From Saussurea involucrata (Eukaryota > Streptophyta > Magnoliopsida > Asterales > Asteraceae), in assembly GCA_033807775.1 (NCBI GenBank), contig CM066319.1:141906983-141970982 (forward strand): a stretch of DNA of 64,000 nucleotides, in the 5' to 3' direction. Made by a program: the position numbers and the translations under genes. Positions 22,617 through 34,900 of the stretch are shown one piece after another. The notes beneath the pieces were generated by a model. That model was given only the letters and a program-made list of their open reading frames with translations. It searched no databases and was not told where the DNA came from. The number at the start of each line of letters is the position of its first letter. Position 1 is the stretch's first letter.

Positions 22617-23338
22617 TTCTATTGTGGCGACTCACGACGACATTTAGTGTATCGTCTTAAAATCGCTACAAGGGGGCAGGATGGTAGCAATAATCAAGAC
22701 GTCCCACGTAGTTGGGCACGACGCGTCAGAAAAGGTACGTCTTCTAAACCCTTTTCTATTTTTTCATACGATTTTTTAACAATGACGGTTACTGACTTAA
22801 GCATTGGAGGGTCGTTGGTTAGCCAACGACCAACCTCTGACATTGTTTATTCCGCAGAATCGCACGATAATAATCAAACGACTCTAGTTTCGCAAGGTCG
22901 CACGACATAAACGATCAGGTCTATGACTTGATTATCCTTCTACAGGGGCACACGATTCAAATTAATCGCACGACTTAGTCGTACGATCGCAAAGACTAAC
23001 GATCTCATGATCTAAGTTTCTTAACTTAACTTAACTTAGAAAAATTTCATACTCCGAATGTATGCTTTAGTCGCATGTGCTTATGTTTGTATATACGATT
23101 TAAAAGTCTTATGGCTTACGTCCCAGTTATTGTGTTGCAATGATGCCTAAGTCACACGATTCTTTGTATATTTTATACTTTATGAATTTGACAGTCGATG
23201 CGATATTTGTTTGCCAAATATATAAGACGTAAGTTCAACAAAAATCTAAGTTTCATTCATAAACTGTCGATTTACAATCCAAAGGAAAGTGGTTCGACCA
23301 CTAATAGTGAACAAAAACAAGGAAAGGTTAAAAGTTTC
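22617..23338 (+). other. E3 pol deletion scar and non-coding region
   Basis: 22617-22645 reads IVATHDD, and about 22650-22680 reads IVLKSPQGGQDG-like sequence; both match the start of the second RNase H in E0 and E5. 22690-22715 reads NNQDVPRSW, matching the integrase tail of E5. RT and almost all of RNase H and integrase are gone. Beyond it come the palindrome (22810-22831), an acceptor-like TTATTCCGCAG (to about 22857), then AT-rich sequence with CGCACGAC motifs. Confidence 0.75.
22810..22831 (+). other. conserved palindrome, E3 copy (perfect 9-bp arms)
   Basis: GGTCGTTGG-TTAG-CCAACGACC. It is flanked by GCATTGGA upstream and ACCTCTGAC downstream, a context shared with E0 and E1. It could form an RNA hairpin in the 3' part of the transcript. 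Confidence 0.8.
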
Positions 23339-24976
23339 CTAAAGCTTAGGAGAATCGCCCGCCTCTTTCGCGCGACTAACAGCCTTTAGCTCGTGCAAAG
23401 CGTCGTAAAGTTGAATGGTCAACTCGTCGGCGCGCGCCAAGGCCGACTTCTCCCTGTCCAAAGCCACCCTCTCCCTTTCTAGCACTGCATCCTCTCTTTC
23501 AAGAGCAGACGCCACCAGATCTTCAACTCTCGACATCTCAGCGTATAGCGCCAAAGAAGACTGAAATGTCTGTAAAAAGTAGAAAGTTCATTAAATATCC
23601 AACGACGACAGCGACAAATGAACCAAGTCTCGAAAGAAAGACTTACCGAGAACGCCAAACCGACAACCTAAGATCCCGCTTCCCTGATCGGAGCTCTCTG
23701 AAAACGTTCCTTAAAAGATGGGAGCAAATATTTCCCCAAGTGAGGAAACAACGTCGTCCCGTCTAGGACACTATCCGCCATAAAGTTGGACGGTAACGTA
23801 AAGTTAACCGTCGTAACTTCGGCCGACGACCCCTCGCCCTTGTCGGCAGACGATGGGGTCGACACCTTAGACACCGGTTTTGTCACTGTCGCCGGAGGTG
23901 CCGAACATGCCGGTGTCGCGTCCATCGCACCGGGAAGGATGGATGACGCCTTCGCCTTCTTAGGCGTGACAACTCTCGATGAGTCATCAGCCCTTGAAGA
24001 CGGTTCCCTCAGGACTGTCTTCCTGGTTTTCTTTGGAATCCTCGACCCAGCTGTCGAGACATTCTCTCTTTCGCCTCGAAGGGCAAGCATAATCTACACC
24101 CCTCTCTTCCTGGATACCGATTTCCTCTCAGTCGGCACTAGTAAGGAAATACACAAAGCATCAGACAGACAAAATAAACGGAGAAAATAAAAAAGTACGG
24201 TACGCTTACCAGTCGCCTCTTCGTGCTCATCTTCTTCTTCATAATCTCTCGTGTCTCCCACCACGTCCTCGTCCTCGACCGCCGATTGACGCACGACGAA
24301 AGATCGATCATCGACGCTGTGATTCATGAATCTGTCGATCTTGGCTTAGGAATCTTCGTTCGGCTTCACGTCATCGAACTGGATCTCTGAAGGCGACAAA
24401 AGAAGAAGAATAAATAAAAAGCATAAATCAAACACTGGCATACGTTAAAAACAAAAGAAAAGTATATACCCGTCATATTCCAATCGGGATGAATCCAATT
24501 GCTGTGGAGATCAAGTGAATCAATAAGTACGAATACGTATCTAGACTTCCACCCATGATCGTTAACCCCGGTTTCAAAACCAGGGTACGATCGCCCTTGT
24601 ACTTGGAATAAGGGCTATAACGCCAGTTCTTGTCTCTCTTGATTTGATAAGCCAACAAGAAATCATTCATGATCATAGGCGACTCCCACTTTGCGGACAA
24701 TCGCTCAATGACTAGGAAAACTCGCCAGAGTTGGGGCATTAGCTGCCCTGGAGACAGACCGAAATCTCGCATGAAAGCCTTGGATAAAGTTGAATACGGC
24801 CATTCAAACCCTATTTTGAAGGGATACTCATATATTACAAAGTATCCTTCAGTACAAATCTCAGGACGTGTACTCCCTGGACATATCAGTTCTATCTCTG
24901 CAGGTATTTTCGCTAAACACCTAAAGGTATTTAAGTCTTCCTGACTCGTGATAGAACTCTGTGGTTCAGGCGACAT
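23339..24976 (-). pseudogene. E3 antisense gene (aORF), probably spliced, one stop
   Basis: Begins MSPEPQSSITSQEDL at 24976. Exon 1 (to about 24473) has YEYPFKIGFEWPYS, SPGQLMPQLWRVF and KNWRYSPYSKYKGDR, as in the E1 gene. The GTATAT donor near 24470 matches the E1 junction. Exon 2 (about 24388-24210) starts IQFDDVKP and has TAG for an expected Gln. Exon 3 (about 24135-23670) holds VTTVNFTLPSNFM and FPHLGKYLLPSF. Exon 4 (about 23570-23339) is a coiled coil (ALEREDAVLERERVALDREK). Minus-strand TATATAAGG at 25032-25039 and TGACGTCA at 25303-25310 lie upstream. Function unknown. Confidence 0.75.
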
Positions 24977-25031
24977 TATTTGTCAGAAAAAAGAGAGGAG
25001 AAATGAAGATAAAGGTGAGAAAGTAATGCCT

Positions 25032-25310
25032 TATATAGGCACTCTAAGCCTTGAATCACTATAGTCTCTCGCAAATTTGGAAGGGATTCGAAGAAGAACA
25101 ACAACAATATCAAGAGGAGATCTTTGCTTAAAACTCTCTGAGATCGTAAACAGAAGAAGATCAATCATGATCTTTACTTATACAAATGATCATGTCAGGT
25201 CGATTCCTCAGATGATCGCCACGCGTCCCTGTCTTTTCGTATGACCACACAGATCGTCGACACCAGCCATCGACAGCTGGTAAGCACCATCGTGCGTCGG
25301 CATGACGTCA
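25032..25310 (-). promoter_or_regulatory. E3 aORF promoter signals
   Basis: TGACGTCA at 25303-25310, then CACGATGGTGCTTACCAGCTG, then TATATAAGG at 25032-25039, 56 bp before the ATG. Order and sequence match E1 and, in part, E0 and E2. Confidence 0.6.
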
Positions 25311-25467
25311 CGACTCCATCCTCTCTTCGATTTCCCTCTCTAGTTTGAATTGAACCGATTCAGTTCCAAAACAACCAAGGTATTTTTCAACACAAGACCC
25401 TGAACACCCGACAAGCAAAATTTAAAATTCGAATTTGCCATCCTACTTTTAAATTTTGGGGGCAAAC

Positions 25468-26332
25468 TGTTTGGGCAAAATTTCACCAGCCTCGACCACG
25501 ACCAGAAAAGGTAAGACACATGTTATGAGCTATATCTTGTATTAAGATAAGCCCCGACAAAGACCCAAAAAACCTCTGTCGTCCCTCCTAAAAGGTAAGT
25601 CGAGAGTTCCTCACGACACTCGACCTCGACGTCGCCCGTTTTGCACGACCGTCGCACAAAACCGTACGACCTTGACTAACTTGATATACGACTGTTACGT
25701 TTGTTCAATGATTAATGCAGGAGTCAAAGTCATTAATGGGCAACGGTCATAACCGACGAAGAGCAATTATGAAGAGTTACAACTGGCGACTGTTATGGCT
25801 GTTATCAAAGCAATCAATGAGCTAATCAAAGCACCCGAAGGTTATAAAAGATCAAGTTAAACCTCAGGACCGAAGACCGAACATCGAACAAGAGAAGTAA
25901 ACGCAAACAATCGAAGAATATTTATTCGAAGCAAAGAGATCATTCAAAGAAGATCGCTCCCGACGCACGACTTTCACTCTCGACCAACGGTTTACACAAT
26001 GTTTTCACACACGACGCACAATGTTTTTACATTTCAAACACTTGTACTTTACATTTAGAAGTCTTTCCCTTCATTTGTATTGTAATCTCTGTACGATCGA
26101 CACCCGGAACACCAAGGACATCGCCCCTGATTGGCGACCATAGTGCAGCGACGACATCAACTGTCGTCCGCAGGTTTTTTCCTCGTTGAGGTTTTTCCTG
26201 CGTCATCAAATCCTCTGTCTCATTTACATTTTTGTCTTTGTCGCACGTCTTTGTCGAACGATTCCTTTCTTTAGTTTTTAAAGTCCACATCGACCTTAAG
26301 TTGTCCCTTTGGTGCAATTTTTGGCATTAACA
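25468..26332 (+). repeat. E3 3' LTR (865 bp)
   Basis: Preceded by AAATTTTGGGGGCAAAC (polypurine tract), ending GGCATTAACA before TGCAT. Confidence 0.95.
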
Positions 26333-26903
26333 TGCATCACTAGTGGTTTCGACGTGTATGGCTTGACATAATTACAGAACGTCTGGAAAGCCAACGACCA
26401 ACCTTTGACCTTATTTTACCGCAGGATCGCACGTCAAGTTTACTATACAACTTGAATTTTGCAAAGTCGCACGCCACAAACGATCAGGTCTATCACTTGT
26501 TCATACTTTCGCAGGAACATATAATTCAAGCTCATCGTACGATCTTGTCGTACGATCGCAAGATCTAATGATCTTTTGAATTCAATTTCTTAACTTCGAG
26601 GGATTCCATATCCTGAATGTATGCTTTGGTCGCACATTCCTATGTTTGTTCACATGATTTACAAGCGCTATGTCTTACATTCTAAGATGTTGCGTTGCAA
26701 TAGATGCCTAAGTCGCATGATTCATATTATATTATACTCATAAAATTTCATAATTGACATGATATTTATTTACTGAATATACAAAACACGAGTGCGACGG
26801 ATATTTAAATTTCATTCCCTGAATAGTTTGTCATTTACATTCAAAATAACTCGACCACTGACAGTCGAGCAACAAAAGAAACAACAAATGACAAAGACAT
26901 TTC
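26333..26903 (+). other. E2 region after E3: gag relic and non-coding sequence
   Basis: 26338-26370 continues the E2 coding thread (CITSGFDVYG). It then joins abruptly to the right arm of the palindrome (GCCAACGACC near 26390) and acceptor-like TTTTACCGCAG (near 26420). The remainder is AT-rich with CGCACG motifs; no gene. Confidence 0.65.
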
Positions 26904-28369
26904 CTAAGGCAAAGCGGGAGCGTCGGTCGCGTCCCTGCTAGACGCCTCACCCTGGAGACCTTCCTCCTCCTCAATCTCCTTCTCGAGATCCCTCTCAGTC
27001 CCGACCTCTTTGTAGAAAAGGTACAGTTCATCCGATGCCGACGCCAGAGGACTCTTGCCTAACAAGTGACGACGTATGATTGCCGCACGCGCAGTAAGTC
27101 GGGCATAGGAGAAGATGAATTTGTTCTCATCCTTCAGCTCCTCTAGCTCATTCTCTAAATTCACCGCCTTGGATTTAGACTCCTCGGTCTTTCTCTTCTT
27201 CATGACCAAAGATTCTTTCATCCCCTCCAGCTTCTCCCTTTGATCGTGCATCAGAGTTAGGGACTCCTTTAAGCACGAGTTCACTTCGTCCCTTGTATGG
27301 TTGACGGCTTCCAGCTCATTTAGAACATCGTCAAGACGCACTCCAGAGCGGATTTTTCCTTCCCCAACGTCTCATCCTCTTCCTCAATGGCAGAAGCCAT
27401 TAAACCTACAACCTTCGACGTCTCGGCATGTAATGCCAAGGAAGCTTGGAACGCCTAATAGAATCATAAAGCAAACATCGTTAGAAAACATACGACAACG
27501 ACAATGACAAACAAACCAAGTCTTGAAAGAGAGACTTACATGAACACAAGCCCAGCAACGTGGGACTCTATATCTTCAAGAGAAACTTCGCTGAAACGTT
27601 CTCTGAAAGAAGGGAGCTGATACTTTCCTAAGTGGGGGAATAATTTCGCCTCGTCCAAGACGTTATCATCAAAGAAATCTGACGGCAACGTGAAGTTGAC
27701 TGTCGTTTCCCCCACAGAGCCCGTCTGCGCGCCTTTGCCCTTGTCGGCCGTCGAAGGGCCGATTGCGGTAATGGGAGACATCGTCGCCGGTTGCGCAATA
27801 TGAGACATCGTCGCCGGTTGCGCAATATGAGACATCGTCGCCGGTTGCGCAATATGAGACATCGTCGCCGGTTGCGCAATATGAGACATCGTCGCCGGTT
27901 GTGCAGTATCAACGGATCTAATCCAATCACTGTCCGTATCCAGCGTCGCCACCTGCATACCTCGTCCTACGTTTGCGATCATTGACAACAGTGTTCAAAA
28001 CTAAGGTACGATTACCTTTAAGCCTTGAAAATAAACTATAACAACGATATTGATCGCTCGTGACTTTATACGCCACTCCCGGTGCGAAGTAAGTCGCTCG
28101 ATGACTAGAATGACTCGCCAGAACTGGGGCATCAGTTGCCCTGGCGACAGGTGAAACTCACACAGAAATGCCTTGGTCAGAGGAGAATACGACCAGTGGA
28201 AGCCTATCTTAAACAGGTACTCGTATATCACGACATACCCCTCGGGACACATCTCCGGTCGAACCCCGCCAGCCTTGCTTATAGTAATCCCCATGGGAAT
28301 TTTCGCTAGATTTCTGAAGTCGTCTAGATCGTCTTCATTTCTAATAGTACTTATGGGCTCCGTCGACAT
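26904..28369 (-). pseudogene. E2 antisense gene (aORF), degenerate
   Basis: Starts MSTEPISTIRNEDDL at 28369. The N-terminal domain (YEYLFKIGFHWSYS, SPGQLMPQFWRV) is kept to about 28080, then reading continues in a new context. Exon-3-like sequence (27988-27536) has TVNFTLPSDFFDD and FPHLGKYQLPSF and contains five nine-residue repeats. The last exon (27341-26904) is a coiled coil (VMKKRKTEESKSKAVNLENE) ending in an acidic tail, with a Cys-to-Leu style divergence from E1 and E3 throughout. TGACGTCA lies at 28409-28416 but the TATA element is missing, so the promoter is probably deleted. Confidence 0.65.
27776..27905 (-). repeat. 27-bp tandem repeat inside E2 aORF, about five copies
   Basis: Unit GACATCGTCGCCGGTTGCGC plus AATATGA. 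It encodes the nine-residue repeat IAQPATMSH. Not seen in the other aORF copies. Confidence 0.9.
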
Positions 28370-28567
28370 TTCTAAATGACAACTGGTAAGCACAATCGTG
28401 CGTCAGTATGACGTCACGATCTCTTTACCTTTTCAACTTCTCGTTCAGTTAGAACTAAACCGATTCAGATCCAAAGCAACTAAGACATGTGTCATAACTT
28501 TGAGCACCCGACAAGCAAAATTTAAAATCCGAATTTGCCATCCTACTTTCAAATTTTGGGGGCAAAC

Positions 28568-29108
28568 TGTTTGGGCAAAAATCCACGGGTCTCGACCACG
28601 ACCAGAAAAGGTAAGACGCGTATTATGAACTATATCTTGGATTAAGATAAGGTCCCACCAAAGACCCTTAAAACCTCCGTCGTCTCTCATAAAAGGTAGG
28701 TCGAAAGCTCTTCACGATGCTCGACCATAATGTCGCCTATTTTGCACGACCGTCGTACATCACCATACGACCTCGACCAACTAACGCGTGATATTACTAT
28801 TACGTTTCTTTGATGTTTAATGCAGGAGTCAACATCATTAATGGACAACGGCTATAACCGATAGAATAAATTCCAGCATTGAAGACGACGACCGTTACAA
28901 CAATCATCAAAGATCTTAATGATTCAATTAAAGTGCCCGAAGACTATAAATTCCAAGCTCAATTTTCAGTTCAGGGGACAAAACGAAACACAACAAACAA
29001 AATATAGAAAGATAACAAGAGCATCGAACAACAGACGCAAATACTCGAACTCTGAAGAACATTCATTCAAAGCAAAGGAATTACCCTCAGAAGATCGCTC
29101 TCGATGCA
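28568..29108 (+). repeat. E2 3' LTR, first 541 bp
   Basis: Preceded by AAATTTTGGGGGCAAAC and begins TGTTTGGGCAAAAATCC. Ends with ATGCA (29104-29108), duplicated by E4; continues at 46301. Confidence 0.93.
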
Positions 29109-31938
29109 TGTGACACCCTGAAATTTGGAACGAGCAACTAACTTTAATTTTCAATAATTTAACCAAAATAGATGGATTCATTTCTACAATTCATTCCTCA
29201 AAATAACTTGGAATTTAAAACATTATAATTCCCACAATAAAATAACTTAAACGAGTGCTACTTAACATAACACAATTTGCTAATTCCAAATAAGTGCGGA
29301 AGTCTTCACTACTCAAGTCACCTCACGTGTACACTACTAGTACACGCTACTTCACAATGTAGCTAGAGCTATCCCAACCTGAGCATGTTGCACATGCCGA
29401 CAAATAAAAAGGGTTAGGCTTACTCCTAGTGAGTTCAAGCATTTTATCATGACTATATAAAAACATAAATCGAAAGAGTAATAGTTTTAGTCATGATTTC
29501 TAAAGGGTTTACTTTAGTTGCAAATCACCCATTTTCCAACTCACACATTTCCCATGCTAAAATCTTTATTATAACATGATTTCCCAAAAATAGACTTATT
29601 CACAAAGTCCACGAAAAATGTGAAATAGCATTTGATACTCAAGACGATTAAACGCATAATTATTTGCCTTTGTCCCAAAACATTCCAAAACATGGATGAA
29701 ACATAATCCCCAACTTATATAACGTGGGAATGCAATTCTCATAAATATGATGCATTACCGAAAACATGGATAAATACAAATACCCGAAACATCTCTCACG
29801 GATGAGACATAAACCATAACTTACGTACCATGGAAAACAATCCATATAAATATAACACGTCACCGAAAACATGAGTAGCAACAAATACCCAAAACAACAC
29901 CTTTCGGTGACGGGGGAGGCCCGTATACATCGCACGTGACGGAACACTAAAGTGGGTCACTTACGATGTAATAAAAACACCCACGTGGATGACTCTCTTA
30001 AAACTGAGCTCAATCACTCCAGATCTATTGCCCACGAGACTAGGATGCCCCCAACTTCAACCACTCCAGGTCTATACATTGGGTCACCAAATCCACAACA
30101 GCACATTAGGGATTACACCTTACTGCCCATGAGACGACGCCCGACCATAAAGGTCCACGCCTTACTTATCATAGAACCCGATGCCTATCCCGTGCTACAA
30201 AAGAAACTAACGTCTCATAAACTGAGCTCAATCATCCCGATCTCTTGCCCGCGAGACTTGGAAAACTTAACAGCCTATGGATCCATAGCTAACAAGGTCT
30301 AAATATTACACGACCCCAAATGAATAAACAAATGCATTCAAAACATGCAATTTCACAATAACGTAATTCATGATCAAAACTCAACTCTGAGCTACCAACA
30401 CTGGACAAATGTCCCCAAGACTTGATAAAATTCGATACCGAGCCACAAGCTCAACTAACTCAAAAGATAGATTATGAAAGTCATAAAATGACATCAAATA
30501 CGACAACACACACCGTTTGCCAGTAAATACCTCAAATCCATGAAAACCCAAAATAAAACCTTGGATCGGGAAAACCCTCCTTTCCAAGGACTCACACCTT
30601 TACATTTTCAAAACATCACACGATGTACTATATACATATTTCCAAAATATTCACAAAATGCATTTTCATAACAAATAGACTCCATTTATCACATAAATCA
30701 ACAACTCATTTTCATGTATGATTTATTCATCACATTTTTCCCAAATCCCAAATGTAAGTGTTTTACCATATTTACAACCATAAATACTTCAAAGGTTGAA
30801 ACCCATCAAATAACTCGACATTGATAATTTTCATGTAAAACACATAATTACATGGAAATTAACATTTTGGCATGTACAAAGTTTTCGCAAAGTAACTTGA
30901 ACTCACCTTTGCTAGATTTAGCTAAATCTAGATTTTTCCCCATACGTATGCTCCTTTGATGCACATGAATCCTCAAACCAAAACTTCAAAACCTAAATCC
31001 ATAATTTTCCCATCATTAATAACTACATTTAACCATTTAGAATTGTTCTCCAAACATCAACCATCAAAATCTACATTTATACCCAAAACCTCAATTTGAC
31101 CTAACTTCTCCAAAATCATCCAAACCGAAATTGGATAAGCAAAATACTAGAAGATCATCAATGAAACATTTCTAACTCATATGAAAGTATAGAAGCTAGT
31201 AGGATGAAGTCACCACTTAGGTTTTGATGAAAACCTAGAAAACCCTAAAAATCTCTAGTGATATGGATGAGACTTGTTCTTGCATCAATGAATGAAACCA
31301 CTAGCATAAAATGGAGAAGGAACACATTAATCTCCATGAACAAGCCCCAAAATCAGTTAGCGTTTGTGAGGAAGCAAGGGAAAACGATTTGGGCGAGAAA
31401 GGGAAGAGATTTGAGAGACTTACCACCACCAAACACCTTTGAATCTTCCTATGAACTTCAAAACTCTTCCTAGATCCTTGAAGAGCTCTCAAAATCGGAA
31501 CCATGGCCACTTGAATCGCCAAAATCGGAGGTGAAACGAGAGAGATAGGAAGAAATGAAGTTTGGGGTGTGAAATTCGTATTTGACAGCAACCAGGTACC
31601 CGACCGCGACAATGACACGCGACAATGACACGGTCATTGTCGCTGGTCATAGTCGCTGGTGGTGTACCGTAGGTTGTACCCTTTTCGCGACAATGACACG
31701 GTCATTGTCGCTGGTCATAGTCGCACAAAGCGTACCGAAACTGTTTTGACCATAACTTCTTCGTTATAGCTCCGATTTCGCTTCGGAAAGAACCGTTGGA
31801 CTCGCATTCGAATTCCCCATCCAACAAGACCATAAAATCTAGGATTTAACTCAAAATCCTAGTTTTTTATATTTTTCTTAAAAGATCGATTCCACACTGA
31901 TTCGAAGTTGTACTTATCCGAAAATTACGGGTGTTACA
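29109..31938 (-). repeat. E4 LTR copy 1 (2,830 bp)
   Basis: About 1% different from copies 2 and 3, which are closer to each other. It contains two modules with 11-bp inverted arms GCGACAATGAC/GTCATTGTCGC at 31619-31643 and 31687-31711. No coding content credited. Confidence 0.93.
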
Positions 31939-34900
31939 ATCCTCCCAACCTTAGGATGATTTCGTCCTCGAAATCTACATCCTTTACAACCCAAGGCTAA
32001 CCGACTCAACGCCGACTATAATTTATTAGTTCCTAACTGGAATCTAAATTCCCTCGACACAGTCTATAAAGACAAATCCTCGATCAATTACTTATCAACA
32101 AAGCCCCTTCACGTACACTGTACTTATGTCCGGGAGAACACTCCAACAACTGGAATAATTCCTAGTCAGACGACTTCGGTTGTCTCCCAACCTTAGATGT
32201 TCCATACATCCCGATTTCGATTTCCGACTTTAAGTTAATCCAAGGTTTGTTCGCTAGCTAACCCAACAGGATCATCAATTCTGATTATTCCTACCATTAC
32301 TTGCCATCTACATCCAACGAGTTCTAATAGACTCCAAGAATCCATCCCAACATCAATCATTAACCGACAGGTTCTGTAACCATACACGAAGGTTATTCCA
32401 CCAAAATCACTCGTCCCAATTAAGTATCTTAAGGTTACTACTACCATCACCATCATTCTTTAAAAAAACCGGCTACAATCCCCAGATTACACTAAAGGTG
32501 CTTGGCCCCAAGCCCAAAAGTCGACACCTAAAAACACCACCTACCTCAATATAGGTCACTGCGAATTTATTCTCTCAATTACAAAGGGCAGCATCCCCTC
32601 AACCGATACCATTCGTCCTACAGTACCAACACGCGTGGAATTCCCAACCTTCTACCGTCGAAGTGCTACACGCACTCACCCTTAACTGGGTTACTTACCC
32701 CTTCCAAAGTCCTAACGAGTTCAAAGTTTTCAAGCGAATTATTTAACAAATATGCCAATCAACAAAATCTTTCACAAAAATTTCAATACCAAGATTTTCA
32801 TCTCAACAAATCGTACGCACAACACTACTATTATCAATTTGGTAGTTACGTAAAAACGGACATGCTCGTCCCACATGAAAATCATGTTGAAAATTATTTT
32901 ATTGCAGTTCAGATTATTCACAAAACGCAAAAGCGTAATAAACAACTTCTTAAAAATGAACCACCATGGTTCTAGCATGGATTGACTCATGACATGCATG
33001 TAAAGTAACTGCCTGGCTTTAAACAGGGTGCAATAAAAGGTGTGCACGTATTTCAAAAGAAGTCCAACGACATTTGGCTCCAAAATTTCCTATTTAACCA
33101 TAAGATGGCATGGAACGAGGTTCACCAAGAAAATTTTGTACGCGTCAGTTTATTATACAAAATGATGAAACGGTTTACAAATACACCTTAGTCAACACAA
33201 AATGACTTGTGCAAATTCCATATTTAAAACAAAACCCATACGTTTCCATCACTTGAAAATATCGACTAAAACATCTTAAAACCTCACATTGGGGTAGACA
33301 TGCAAGCTTGTAACACTTCTTAGAAATTTCTTGTAATGACACACATGCACCAAATAACTCACACCAAAATTTCAAGAGATGAAATCCTTTAAATTCATTT
33401 CCCAAGATTTCTCATCCGGTCCTATAATGACATTTGACTAAAATGTTTTTGGCAAACTTGCACACAACAATGCGTTTTTCCAAAACATACGAGAAAGTTA
33501 GTGTTAATAATATATTGACACCAAAAAGGGTTCAAACCTATTTTCCAATCTCAAATTGCACCAACAGTGCGCATCAATGTTCAAACATAAGAATTCCACG
33601 CACCATAGTTTTATACAAACCATTTTTCAAAAATCTTTATCACGAAGCACTTTCCTCAAAATTTCATACTTGGAACATAAAACGTCAAAACATCATTGCT
33701 TAAATATATTTGTCAAAAATACTCAAAATGCACATTTCCTCCAAAACCAAAAAGGCTTTCAAATTTCCAAAATATTCAGCAAATCTAAATTGACTAATGC
33801 CAACGACTCATACATTCGTGTTTTTCAAATATCCCATATCATAAACCATTCGTGATCCCCCACACCAATAAAGCATGCTTTGACCAATTGGCCATTCATT
33901 TAAACGGGGAGTTAATAAAATAATTTCACTCACGATTCGTTTAACAAAGTGTCGAAAAACAACGGTTACCAACCTATGCATACCCCTAAGTCGATATAAC
34001 ACATTTACACGAAAATGATAATAAAACATTTAACTGACCGAAAGCGCACCAAACTATTTGTTATGAAATATTACCAAAATATCCTTTCATGCATCACTTA
34101 AGCCATGTATAAGTCGATCCATACCCTGTACTAATTGCAACGTAATACTTGATCACACAAACTCTTGAAAGAAAAGTTACGCGACACTAGAGTTCCAAAA
34201 CTCATCTTTTCTTAGTCGCCTTGTGGCATAAAATTAACTTTACTCAACAAAATTCGAGTGAGACCAAATGCCAAACTTAACTCGTAAAGTTTTCACATAA
34301 GCAAATAGAGTATGCACATTGTAAAATTGTACCCACACGACACAAAACGTCGTACAATAAAACTCCATGGAATTCCACGAACTCAATGACTCCAAGTCAA
34401 CAAAATAACACCAAGCATTGTGCTTCCAAAGTTAAATTGCATTAAGCAAAATCATGGCTAAATGCCAAAATCCAAAATCCCTTCTATGGTAATACCACAT
34501 AAACAACATTGTTTAACAATTCACATTAAACAAATTCTCCAAAATAATTTTACATAGACGTAATGGAAGATAACTTTCCGTCCAAACTCTAACATATGTG
34601 GAGGAGATCCAATGTTAAAGTTATAAGCCGTAGTCACTTGCCCAACATCTTAAACGTCATAAAATATGGATATCACTGTATCATAAAGTAATGTTGAACA
34701 ATAATAAAATGGAACAAGTTCCGACGGGCTCACAACTCCCGTAATAAAATACTTTCGTGCAGGTTCAAAACCCATGATTTAAAATCTTGTGTGTGTGCTA
34801 AACATTTCCCAAAATTGTAACACAATCCATATATGGATTTAAACACAAGAAATAATTAATGCAATTTATTTTCAAAAATAAATTTCGTGCATAATTTAGT

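Larger units (their letters stand above)
19384..26332 (+). mobile_element. E3: gag-protease gypsy element, complete structure, 6.95 kb
   Basis: Flanked by TGCAT (19379-19383 and 26333-26337). LTRs 19384-20249 (866 bp) and 25468-26332 (865 bp) are near-identical by eye. Between them: primer site 20253-20271, gag-protease 20351-22616, short relics of RNase H and integrase, a palindrome, antisense aORF (24976 down to 23339), polypurine tract AAATTTTGGGGGCAAAC before 25468. RT is absent. It inserted in the gag of E2 in the same orientation, so it is the younger of the two. Confidence 0.95.

Noticed and set aside
27776..27905. CRISPR-like appearance of regularly spaced repeats
   Set aside because: The 27-bp units abut without spacers and encode a nine-residue repeat in a plant retroelement gene.
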